Source: Faecalibacterium sp. CAG:74 (GTDB lineage: Bacteria > Bacillota > Clostridia > Christensenellales > Aristaeellaceae). Taken from it: a stretch of DNA of 36,856 nt. The notes beneath the pieces were generated by a model that was given only the letters and a program-made list of their open reading frames with translations, was not told the origin of the DNA and did not search any database. This document shows, in pieces, positions 24,426 through 31,118 of the stretch. Location: positions 32,368-69,223 of the forward strand of contig FR899845.1 in NCBI GenBank assembly GCA_000437595.1, in the 5' to 3' direction. Made by a program: the position numbers and the translations under genes. Positions within the stretch are counted from its first letter, which is position 1. Every line of letters begins with the position of its first letter.

Positions 24426-24449
24426 GATAGGTTGAGCGTTAAACCTATC
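24426..24449. promoter_or_regulatory. Operator B, 24-bp palindrome at the transcription start
   Basis: Half sites GATAGGTT and AACCTATC are perfectly inverted around a central GAGCGTTA. It begins about 3 nt after the predicted transcription start, where a bound LacI-type repressor would block clearance. The central CG and flanking GTT/AAC are the pattern of LacI-family operators; the LacI regulator encoded at 25632 is the natural candidate. Confidence 0.8.
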
Positions 24450-24480
24450 CACCCGTCAACATCATAAAGGAGGTATCCCC

Positions 24481-25206
24481 ATGAAGAAGTTCCTTGCTTT
24501 CCTGCTTTCCCTGACGATGGTGTTCGCGATGGCAGCCGTTGCGTTCGCTGAAGGCGAAACCTACCTGTGGGACAACTTTGACGACCGTGACCCGAATGCC
24601 AAACCTGAGCTTGCGCCCAACGGCGTGCACCTCTGGTGGGACAACTGGGCGAACCTGCGCGCAAAGAATGAGGACGGCGCGTTGAAGCTCGACATGCGCC
24701 CCAAGGCGTATGACCCGGAAGACTACGACAGCGAAGACGACTACTACGCCCATGCCGCCGACTGGATGGCGAACTGGGGCGAAGCCGTTGACATGTGGGG
24801 TCTGGACGGCGTCTCCTACTGCAAATACCTGACCATCCGCATCAAGGGCGCGGAAGGCGGCGAAGAGAACAAGCTGATCATGGACTGGCATCCGGAAGAC
24901 GCCAAGTTCTACGCGGCGCGCTTCTCTGACCTTGTGCTGGCGGACGGCACGCATCCGGTCATCACCACCGAATGGCAGGATCTCGTCATCGACCTTGAAG
25001 CGTCCGGCTTCCCGGGCATGACCAACGCCCTGCACATCCGCGCGTTCGCCAAGTGCGTCATCTACCTGGACGAAATCACCTTCTCTGAAGCCGTTGCGCC
25101 CATCGACGCTACCAGCTCCGAAACCATTCAGGCTGGTCTGACCGCGCCGGAAACCGGCAAGCCCGGCGACCTGCCGATTAAGGACTATCTGGCTGAACTG
25201 GAATAA
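24481..25206 (+). CDS. Small secreted protein, possibly carbohydrate-binding
   Basis: 241 residues. The signal peptide MKKFLAFLLSLTMVFAMAAV is cleaved near AFA-EGE. The mature part is rich in Trp, Tyr and Asp at the N terminus (YLWDNFDDRDPNAKP, HLWWDNWANLR). It then shows a beta-sandwich-like pattern (KYLTIRIKGAEGG, WQDLVIDLEASGFPG, CVIYLDEITFSE), which recalls carbohydrate-binding modules of the CBM11/CIA30 type. It has no catalytic motif I recognise. AAAGGAGG upstream and a consensus promoter predict very high expression when the LacI-type repressor leaves. It is divergent from the secreted beta-helix enzyme and may help bind the polymer or its products; this is inference. Confidence 0.8.
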   Translation: MKKFLAFLLSLTMVFAMAAVAFAEGETYLWDNFDDRDPNAKPELAPNGVHLWWDNWANLRAKNEDGALKLDMRPKAYDPEDYDSEDDYYAHAADWMANWGEAVDMWGLDGVSYCKYLTIRIKGAEGGEENKLIMDWHPEDAKFYAARFSDLVLADGTHPVITTEWQDLVIDLEASGFPGMTNALHIRAFAKCVIYLDEITFSEAVAPIDATSSETIQAGLTAPETGKPGDLPIKDYLAELE

Positions 25207-25224
25207 TTCCAAAACGTTCAAAAA

Positions 25225-25259
25225 AGGGGGGACAGTTTCGGCTGTCTCCCCCTTCTTTT
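25225..25259 (+). terminator. Terminator of the small secreted protein
   Basis: GGGGGACAG / CTGTCTCCCC stem with a TTTCGG loop, followed by CTTCTTTTA. It lies about 20 nt after the stop codon. Confidence 0.8.
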
Positions 25260-25264
25260 ACTAA

Positions 25265-25477
25265 GGTAACACCGCACAAATGAGGTGGTTGGATGACGAA
25301 TGGATTTTTCGTCAGATGCAAATGCAAATTCCGAAGGTTTACTGGATGTAAATCGGGGAATTTGCATGCAAATGCAAATTCCGAAGGTTTACTGGATGTA
25401 AATCGAGGAATTTGCATGCCGCAGATGGCGGAAAAGACATCGCCAGACGCGCCGCCGAATTGTGCGGTGGTGCCCTA
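25265..25477. repeat. MITE-like segment bounded by a CACCGCACAA inverted repeat
   Basis: CACCGCACAA (25270-25279) and TTGTGCGGTG (25460-25469) form a perfect 10-bp inverted repeat, with imperfect extension outward (AAGGTAA... and ...GTGCCCTA). The ~200-bp interior contains no gene but holds the 50-bp tandem repeat at 25316-25415. A T-run follows the right end. It could be a non-autonomous mobile element or a structured RNA region. Confidence 0.45.
25316..25415. repeat. 50-bp tandem repeat, two copies
   Basis: Units 25316-25365 and 25366-25415 differ at one base (TCGGGG versus TCGAGG). Each unit holds GCAAATTCC ... GGAATTTGC, a 9-bp inverted repeat, so each can form its own hairpin. A partial third start (ATGC) follows. 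Confidence 0.9.
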
Positions 25478-25496
25478 ATTTTTTTCCAGAAACCGC

Positions 25497-25525
25497 TTGC
25501 GAACAACTTCAAAGACTGGTATACT
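25497..25525 (+). promoter_or_regulatory. Probable promoter of the LacI-family gene
   Basis: TTGCGA (25497-25502), 17-nt spacer, TATACT (25520-25525). The leader of about 100 nt contains a small hairpin CGGAC-TTC-GTCCG followed by TTTTCG (about 25542-25560). Confidence 0.6.
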
Positions 25526-25631
25526 TTTTATGATGCGCACGCGGACTTCGTCCGTTTTCGTTTCACGTCTGCGGACATGGTTTTCTGCGCATATTGCCAT
25601 TTCTAAAACACTGCATAAAATGGAGCATCGC

Positions 25632-26648
25632 ATGGTCACACTCAAAGACATTGCCGCCGAAGCAGGCGTAAGCATTACAACCGTTTCCAACGTGGTGCAT
25701 AACCGCAAAAGCCGCGTTTCCGAAAAGAAGGTTGCAAAAATCTGGGAGATTATCGAGCGCGAACACTACGTTCCCAGCATGTCCGCGCGCTCGCTGGCGA
25801 ACGACCAGTCCGCCATCATCGCCATGGTCACTTACATCACGCCGCGCACCACCGGCAGCACCGTCAGCGACCCCTTCATGAGCAGCGTCGCCGCCAGCGT
25901 CGAGCAGCGCACCCGTGAAGCCGGCTACTACCTGATGCTGCGCTCCGCCGAAAGCGTCGCCGCGCTGGAGGGGCTGATTCACAGTTGGCGGCTCTCCGGG
26001 CTGATTATGACGGGGCTGTTTCAGGATTCGTTCTTCGATGCCGTAGCAAAGCTGGGCATTCCCGTCGTCCTCATCGACAGCTATGTGGACGACCCGAACA
26101 TCTGCTGCGTCGGCTTGGAGGATGAAAAAGGCGGCTACCTCGCCACGAAGCACCTGCTGGAGAACGGCCACCGCGTGATTGCATTCGCGTCGCCGCCGAT
26201 TTCCCCCGCGGGCGTTATTGAACTGCGCCTGCAGGGCTATCGCCGTGCCTTGGCGGAATACGGCGTGCCGTACGACCCGGCGCTTGTCTTTACGCAGGAA
26301 ATTTCCGTGCAGGAGGGCAAGAAGCTGGGGCATCAGCTCAGCACACGTCCCGAAATCACGGGGATTTTCGCCTCGGCGGATATTCTGGCGGCGGGCATCA
26401 TGTCCGGGCTGCATGAGTGCGGGGTAAGTGTGCCGCGCGATAAGTCGATTGTGGGCTTTGATGATCATTATATTTCGCAGCTGGCGATTCCGGGGCTGAC
26501 GACGATTCATCAGGATTCGGAGAAGAAAGGCACTTTGGCGACGGAGATGATTTTGGCGCAGCTGCGGAAGGAAGAAATTGCGCAAAAGAAGGTTATTTTG
26601 CCGGTGCACCTTGTGGAAAGGGGCAGCGTGAGGAATATAAACGGATAA
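25632..26648 (+). CDS. LacI-family transcriptional regulator
   Basis: 338 residues. The N-terminal helix-turn-helix reads MVTLKDIAAEAGVSITTVSNVVHNRKSRVSEKK, followed by the hinge-helix segment YVPSMSARSLAND. The rest is a periplasmic-binding-like sensor (TGIFASADILAAGIMSGLHECG and DKSIVGFDDHYISQLAIPGLTTIHQD). It probably binds the paired operators at 24289 and 24426 and responds to a sugar from polymer breakdown; that link is inference from position and operator type. I choose the ATG at 25632 with GGAG 6 nt upstream; the frame to 25497 lies over the promoter. Confidence 0.93.
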   Translation: MVTLKDIAAEAGVSITTVSNVVHNRKSRVSEKKVAKIWEIIEREHYVPSMSARSLANDQSAIIAMVTYITPRTTGSTVSDPFMSSVAASVEQRTREAGYYLMLRSAESVAALEGLIHSWRLSGLIMTGLFQDSFFDAVAKLGIPVVLIDSYVDDPNICCVGLEDEKGGYLATKHLLENGHRVIAFASPPISPAGVIELRLQGYRRALAEYGVPYDPALVFTQEISVQEGKKLGHQLSTRPEITGIFASADILAAGIMSGLHECGVSVPRDKSIVGFDDHYISQLAIPGLTTIHQDSEKKGTLATEMILAQLRKEEIAQKKVILPVHLVERGSVRNING

Positions 26649-26691
26649 AGAAGGAAAAAAGAGGATAAAAACGCATATTTCCTTCTTTATC
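26644..26691 (+). terminator. AT-rich hairpin overlapping the LacI stop codon
   Basis: Perfect 14-bp inverted repeat GATAAAGAAGGAAA / TTTCCTTCTTTATC (26644-26657, 26678-26691) with a 20-nt loop. It covers the TAA stop. There is no further T-run, so its role as a terminator is uncertain. Confidence 0.5.
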
Positions 26692-26733
26692 GATTCCGTG
26701 ATGAACCAATTCGGAAATAGCAGCATACAAAAT

Positions 26734-26775
26734 CATCGGCACAGCGCCAAATGAAAACTTGGCGCTGTGCCGATG
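26734..26775. terminator. Perfect 17-bp hairpin between convergent LacI and NYN genes
   Basis: Arms CATCGGCACAGCGCCAA and TTGGCGCTGTGCCGATG (26734-26750, 26759-26775) with an 8-nt loop. Short T-rich tails (ATTTTG on the minus strand, CTGTTT on the plus) make it a likely bidirectional terminator. Confidence 0.7.
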
Positions 26776-26825
26776 CTGTTTATGCCCGAAAAGACCTTCG
26801 CTCCACCGTTCAGAGGCGCTGCCCT

Positions 26826-28379
26826 TTATCCCAGCGTGATGCTGACCGCGCCATCCTGGCTGACATTCAATTTCATGCACAGCAAGTATCGCTTGTAAAA
26901 CGCTTCCTTCTCCTTGTCCGTCATCATAATCCACGAGTTTTGCAGCGCCGTCTCCATCATCTCGCGAACGTTGAATGGTTTCGCGCTTTCTCCCGCCAGC
27001 TGCTGATTGATTTGCTCCTGAATTGCATTGATCAGCGTACTGGTTTTGATGTTGTACGACGCCGCCGTGCAGAAGTCGTCAATGAAGCAGAACGGGATTT
27101 CATGCCGCGCCAAGGTGTCCATGATGGCCATGCCCGTTTTGCCCTTCTCCAGCATAACAAGGAAGCGGACGCTGTCCAGCTGGCGAATCATCGCCCAGTA
27201 GTCGCTGTCCGACGACACAAGGATGACCGCATCCACGCCGGAGGTATACACTTCGCGGCTTGTCCGCACCGCCAGCGCCATATCACACTGCGATTTGTTC
27301 TGGTTCAGCCGCTCGACCTTAATATGTTCCAGCTCAAGGTTCGCTTTTTCATCCACCGCCGTAGAGAGCGTGCGGTCAACCAGCGTTTTCCATTGTGGCG
27401 TTGTATACTCGCTGTCAAACAGAATCACCTTGGATATTTTGCCCAGCTGCTCGGTCGGGAGGCTGCTCAGCGCCGCCGCGAGCTTCACGGCATCCGAATT
27501 TTCGCAGTCCACCGCAATCAGGCATTTTTTGCACTGCCCCAGCAGCCTGCCCAGATTGCGCATCGTGCTGTTGCCCGCATCACGCACCAGCGACAGATTT
27601 TCAAAGCGGTCTTCGTGGCGCTCATAGAGAATCGTTACGAATTTTTCATCATTATAGAGGATGTTCCCCTTGCTCTCCGGGCTTGTGGAAACGGCATCCC
27701 AGTTAATCCAGCAGTGGAACGGGTAGCGTCGGTTGTCGCTTTTGTAATATTCCCCTGCTTTTTTGACGCCTTCCTTCTTCGTCCCGTTCGGCATCAGGAA
27801 AATGGGTTTCACATAGTCCCACTTCACCCATTCCGGGAAAAAGCGCGCCACTTGATTAATTCGGTTGCTGATTTCACAATTGATGCTGATAATGTATTCG
27901 TCAATATCCGGCTTTGCTTTGTAAATTCTGACGCCGTCCTGTTCCAGCTGCGCCACCGCTTCTGATGGAATGAGATTCGGCACGCTGCCAATATTGCGGA
28001 AACTCATGCGAAATTCATTCACAATGGCTGGATAATTGCGTTCCATCGCCGTGCGAATGCGGCACAGATTGCGGATAATGCGCGCCTCTTTGTGCGCATC
28101 CAGCTCTTCGTAGCTTTTCAGCAGAAATGGCCTTGCATTTTCTTCGCCAAAGTTTTCTTTGTCGATGCCAATAAGGTATGCCATCGGCGACACCAGCGTG
28201 TACGTTGAATTCTGGAACTCATTGTAGATGATTTTCTTGTCAAGCGCCGATGGCTTTTGCTGATTTTCCGGATTCTCATCGTCTTGTGCAAGCTCTTTGA
28301 CGAGTTTTGATAAATCAGCGAGATTATTGGAGGTGATTGTTTTACGCGCTTTCGGCTGGGTTTTCGTTTTCTTTGCCAT
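26826..28379 (-). CDS. NYN/PIN-like putative nuclease next to the CRISPR locus
   Basis: 517 residues. The C-terminal half has the NYN (PIN-like) nuclease pattern: CLIAVDCENSDAVKL (D291), KVILFDSEYTTPQWK, KSQCDMALAV (D366) and ILVSSDSDYWAMIRQL (D391, D393), the acidic residues that hold metal in this fold. The first ~280 residues match nothing I know; they are charged at the N terminus and contain FFPEWVKWDYVKPIF. No signal peptide or membrane helix is seen. It is divergent from cas3 with its own promoter (28418-28446) and AAAGGAG before the ATG. It may be an RNA nuclease or defence accessory; nuclease activity is predicted, not shown. Confidence 0.72.
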   Translation of the reverse strand: MAKKTKTQPKARKTITSNNLADLSKLVKELAQDDENPENQQKPSALDKKIIYNEFQNSTYTLVSPMAYLIGIDKENFGEENARPFLLKSYEELDAHKEARIIRNLCRIRTAMERNYPAIVNEFRMSFRNIGSVPNLIPSEAVAQLEQDGVRIYKAKPDIDEYIISINCEISNRINQVARFFPEWVKWDYVKPIFLMPNGTKKEGVKKAGEYYKSDNRRYPFHCWINWDAVSTSPESKGNILYNDEKFVTILYERHEDRFENLSLVRDAGNSTMRNLGRLLGQCKKCLIAVDCENSDAVKLAAALSSLPTEQLGKISKVILFDSEYTTPQWKTLVDRTLSTAVDEKANLELEHIKVERLNQNKSQCDMALAVRTSREVYTSGVDAVILVSSDSDYWAMIRQLDSVRFLVMLEKGKTGMAIMDTLARHEIPFCFIDDFCTAASYNIKTSTLINAIQEQINQQLAGESAKPFNVREMMETALQNSWIMMTDKEKEAFYKRYLLCMKLNVSQDGAVSITLG

Positions 28380-28417
28380 GTGGAAGACTCCTTTTCTGTA
28401 TTTTTTTGTTCATTTCC

Positions 28418-28446
28418 ATCATACCATTTTGGCGGCAGCATTGCAA
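28418..28446 (-). promoter_or_regulatory. Promoter of the NYN gene
   Basis: On the minus strand: TTGCAA (28441-28446), 17-nt spacer, TATGAT (28418-28423), about 40 nt before the start codon. Confidence 0.65.
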
Positions 28447-28533
28447 GGGCAGCAGCGCACAAATATATTCCTGCTTTGCGCATTGTTTTTCCCGGAAGTG
28501 CTTGACAAAAAGTGCTCGATAGTTTTATTCTTC

Positions 28534-28562
28534 TTGACAACAGGTTATTATAGTGCTATACT
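28534..28562 (+). promoter_or_regulatory. Promoter of cas3
   Basis: TTGACA (28534-28539), 17-nt spacer, TATACT (28557-28562). It shares TTCTTCTTGACA and GTGCTATACT with the cas5 promoter at 31064. The leader is about 45 nt; GGGAGGG precedes the cas3 ATG. Confidence 0.85.
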
Positions 28563-28613
28563 ATTATTAACATTAGATACACACAAATTGATTATATCGG
28601 GAGGGTTTTCTGT

Positions 28614-30860
28614 ATGGAATACGTCACCCACCTCCGCGAGGACGGCAGCTATCAGCCGCTCAAGGAGCATTTGGAAGGCACAGCGACGCGTTCTGCGAAA
28701 TTCGCCGCTTCTTTTGGAGCGAGTTCTCACGCCGAAAGAACAGCCTTGCTGCACGATATCGGCAAGTACAGCCCCAACGGGCAGCGCCGCCAGCGTGACC
28801 CGGAACACACTGCCAAGGTGGACCACAGCACGGCAGGTGCGAAGGCGGCGGCAGATTTGGACGATATGCACGCGGCGTTTGCCATTGCGGGGCATCACGG
28901 CGGTCTGCCCGACTTGGGAACCCGTCTCAGCCTCGATGATGGCACATTGTGCGCACGGCTGAACAAAAAACTGACCGGCGGCGACGATCCATCCGCGTGG
29001 CGCAGTGAGATTTCTTTGCCAACAGGCGTTCAGCCCACACCGCCGTGGCTTCCGCGGAATGATGTGCGCCTGACTGCCATGTACATCCGGATGCTGTTCT
29101 CCTGTCTGGTGGATGCTGATTTTCTGGACACGGAGCGCGCGCTCAGCAAGGAAGAAAAGCCGCGCGGCATCGGCGATTCCATGCCCGCGCTGCTGGAAAA
29201 GCTGCAAGCGCACGTTGCCAAATGGCTGGAAGAGCCCAAGTCCGACCTCTGCGCGCTGCGCAACGAGGTGCTGCGGCGCTGCCTGCGTGGCAGCGAAGAT
29301 CCGCAGGGCTTGTACAGCCTGACCGTCCCCACGGGCGGCGGCAAAACGGTTTCGTCGCTTGCCTTTGCGCTCAGCCACGCAGTGAAGCATGGGATGAAGC
29401 GCATCATCTACGTCATCCCCTACACCAGCATTATCGACCAAAATGCGAAGGTCTTTCGGGATATTCTGGGCGATGAGAACGTGGTGGAGCATCACAGTCA
29501 GGTGGATTTGCCCGATACGGATGCCGAAACGCCCGATGCCCTCCGCAAGCGCCTTGCCTGCGAAAACTGGGATGCCCCCGTCATCGTCACGACCGCCGTG
29601 CAGTTCTTTGAATCCTTCTACGCCGCCAAGCCCGGCCGCTGCCGCAAACTCCACAACGTCGCCAACAGCGTGGTGATTTTCGACGAGGCGCAGACGCTGC
29701 CGATTTCGCTGATGCGCCCCTGCGTCTCGGTAATCGACCAGCTGGTGCAGCATTACGGCGTCACCGCCGTTCTCTGTACCGCGACGCAGCCCGAATTGCT
29801 GTCCATTTTCAGCGGCTTCACCGCGGGCACCCGCATTCAAGAGCTTGTTCCCGACCCGGATGCGCTGTTCAGCAGCCTTCGCCGCGTCACCTTCCAGCAG
29901 GACGGGATGGTTTCGGACGAGGAATTAGCCGCGCGGATTCGTCAGGAAAATGCCGTGCTGTGCATCGTCAATTCCCGCAAACAGGCGCGCAGCCTGTACG
30001 AAGCCCTGCCGGAAGAGGGGCGTTTCCATCTCTCCACGCTGATGAACGCCATCGACCGTGAACGCACCATTGCCACAATTCGCGAACGCTTAGACAAGAA
30101 ACAGTGCTGCCGCGTCATCTCCACCAGCCTGATTGAAGCGGGCGTTGACGTGGATTTTCCGACCGTATACCGCGAATTAGCCGGACTGGACAGCATTCTG
30201 CAAGCCGCCGGACGTTGCAATCGCGAGGGAAAGGAAGCGGCGCAGGACAGCATCGTCCACATCTACCAGACCGAACACGCGGTTCCACCCATCATGCGCC
30301 CAAACATTGAAAGCTGCCGCACAGTGCTGCGCCTGTATGCTGAGGACATCGGCAGCCGCAAAGCCATCCACGCGTATTTTTGCGATTTGCTCTTCAAGCG
30401 CGGCGAAAATCAGCAGCGTTCACGACCCGTTTCGTCCGAAAATGATTTACTGGATACCAGCAAAACGCTGTCATCCGAAGCAAGATTTGCTTTCCGCGAA
30501 ACCGCCGAGCATTTCCGCTTTATCGACACAGATACGGTAACGGTGTACATTCCGACACCTGAAAACAGCGAGGACATCAAAGCCCTGCGTGATGGGCACT
30601 ATTCGCGTGAGCTTTTCCGCCGTCTGGGGCGCTGCGGCGTGAGTATCTACCGCCGCGAGTATCAGGCGTTGTGCAGCATCGGCGGCGGCACGGAAATTGC
30701 CGATGCGCACTGCGGCATTCTACGGCGTCACGGAAATTGCCGATGCGCACTGCGGCATTCTAAGCGACATCAAATTGTACACGCCGGAATGCGGCTTGCA
30801 GGTCAGCTGCACGAGCGGACTGGGGCTATTCGCCTGACATATATAATGAAGGAAAACTGA
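28614..30860 (+). CDS. cas3: Cas3 nuclease-helicase (type I-C), C terminus frameshifted
   Basis: 748 residues as read. The HD nuclease domain has H19 (KEHLEG), H47-D48 (LLHDIGK), D70-H71 (VDHSTAG) and H94-H95 (AGHHGG). The helicase has Walker A VPTGGGKT (238-245), DEAQ (357-360) and motif VI QAAGRCNREG. Cas3 is recruited by Cascade to nick and degrade target DNA. Residues 704-748 are out of frame: a 40-bp tandem duplication at 30683-30762 shifts the frame after GIL. Removing one copy restores an ending SDIKLYTPECGL...GLFA with a stop at 30835-30837 (727 residues), closer to the family. The core motifs are intact, so activity may survive. Confidence 0.93.
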   Translation: MEYVTHLREDGSYQPLKEHLEGTATRSAKFAASFGASSHAERTALLHDIGKYSPNGQRRQRDPEHTAKVDHSTAGAKAAADLDDMHAAFAIAGHHGGLPDLGTRLSLDDGTLCARLNKKLTGGDDPSAWRSEISLPTGVQPTPPWLPRNDVRLTAMYIRMLFSCLVDADFLDTERALSKEEKPRGIGDSMPALLEKLQAHVAKWLEEPKSDLCALRNEVLRRCLRGSEDPQGLYSLTVPTGGGKTVSSLAFALSHAVKHGMKRIIYVIPYTSIIDQNAKVFRDILGDENVVEHHSQVDLPDTDAETPDALRKRLACENWDAPVIVTTAVQFFESFYAAKPGRCRKLHNVANSVVIFDEAQTLPISLMRPCVSVIDQLVQHYGVTAVLCTATQPELLSIFSGFTAGTRIQELVPDPDALFSSLRRVTFQQDGMVSDEELAARIRQENAVLCIVNSRKQARSLYEALPEEGRFHLSTLMNAIDRERTIATIRERLDKKQCCRVISTSLIEAGVDVDFPTVYRELAGLDSILQAAGRCNREGKEAAQDSIVHIYQTEHAVPPIMRPNIESCRTVLRLYAEDIGSRKAIHAYFCDLLFKRGENQQRSRPVSSENDLLDTSKTLSSEARFAFRETAEHFRFIDTDTVTVYIPTPENSEDIKALRDGHYSRELFRRLGRCGVSIYRREYQALCSIGGGTEIADAHCGILRRHGNCRCALRHSKRHQIVHAGMRLAGQLHERTGAIRLTYIMKEN
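30683..30762 (+). repeat. 40-bp tandem duplication inside cas3
   Basis: Units 30683-30722 and 30723-30762 are identical except one base (CGGCGGCA versus CGGCGTCA). Because 40 is not a multiple of three, the reading frame changes after the first unit. Confidence 0.95.
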
Positions 30861-30891
30861 AACGGGCGGCAAGCATTGCGCTCACCGCCCG
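30851..30891 (-). terminator. Terminator of the CreR-like RNA
   Basis: On the minus strand: stem CGGGCGGTGAGC / GCTTGCCGCCCG (30891-30880, 30874-30863; G-T pairs in the upper part), loop GCAAT, then TTTCAGTTTT. It is convergent with the cas3 3' end; the shifted cas3 stop (30858-30860) lies in its tail. Confidence 0.88.
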
Positions 30892-30968
30892 CCCCGTTAG
30901 ACGATTGTCTAGCTTAGTATTTCAACCCACAGATAGAAGCAGCGAATTGCCCGCCGTTTCCATCCGAC
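30851..30968 (-). ncRNA. CreR/CreA-like crRNA-mimic RNA in the cas3-cas5 gap
   Basis: About 118 nt, starting 7 nt after a TAAAAT -10 box. The 5' part (30968-30919) mimics the CRISPR repeat: it begins GTCG, folds as CGGATGGAA / TTCTATCTG (9 bp, two G-U pairs) extended after one A-C mismatch by CGGCG / CGCTG, and ends with the 11-nt handle TGGGTTGAAAT against TGGATTGAAAT in the true repeat. The guide-like part starts at 30918 (ACTAAGCTAGACAAT). Fifteen nucleotides match the site beside a TTC PAM upstream of the cas5 promoter, with mismatches only at positions 6 and 12. A 12-bp terminator hairpin closes the RNA. In known CreR and CreA RNAs, Cascade bound to such a short guide represses without cleavage; that function here is inferred. 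Confidence 0.88.
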
Positions 30969-30974
30969 TTTGGC

Positions 30975-31003
30975 ATTTTATCATCTTTTCGCTGGCGTGT
31001 CAA
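30975..31003 (-). promoter_or_regulatory. Promoter of the CreR-like RNA
   Basis: On the minus strand: TTGACA (30998-31003), 17-nt spacer, TAAAAT (30975-30980). It is divergent from the cas5 promoter; the two -35 boxes are 60 nt apart. Confidence 0.88.
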
Positions 31004-31017
31004 ACCATGATTGATAG

Positions 31018-31055
31018 TTCTGTTCAATCTAAAAATTATTTTCTAGTTTAGTGAA
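31018..31055 (-). promoter_or_regulatory. Predicted Cascade target of the CreR-like RNA
   Basis: Minus strand: PAM TTC (31055-31053), then ACTAAACTAGAAAAT from 31052 downward. It equals the guide at positions 1-5, 7-11 and 13-15. The PAM-side edge is 8 nt from the -35 box (31064) of the cas5 operon. TTC is the known PAM of type I-C. Confidence 0.85.
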
Positions 31056-31063
31056 TTTTCTTC

Positions 31064-31092
31064 TTGACATATACGCTGTGCCGTGCTATACT
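31064..31092 (+). promoter_or_regulatory. Promoter of the cas5-cas8c-cas7-cas4-cas1-cas2 operon
   Basis: TTGACA (31064-31069), 17-nt spacer, TATACT (31087-31092). The leader of about 113 nt holds a short ORF and a hairpin. Confidence 0.88.
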
Positions 31093-31118
31093 GTTCTTGT
31101 CAAACGAAAGGAAGTGAG

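Noticed and set aside
26708..26724. AATTCGGAAATAGCAGC as a sixth copy of the palindromic element
   Set aside because: It resembles only one end, with several changes, and has no partner arm; too weak to call.
28380..28613. Search for a second CreR-like pseudo-repeat or guide target at the cas3 promoter
   Set aside because: No handle-like sequence and no TTC-ACTAA site found on either strand.
30838..31063. Idea that the repeat-like sequence is a leftover of a dead CRISPR array
   Set aside because: It has its own promoter, terminator, hairpin in correct register and a PAM-flanked target; a decayed array would not keep these.
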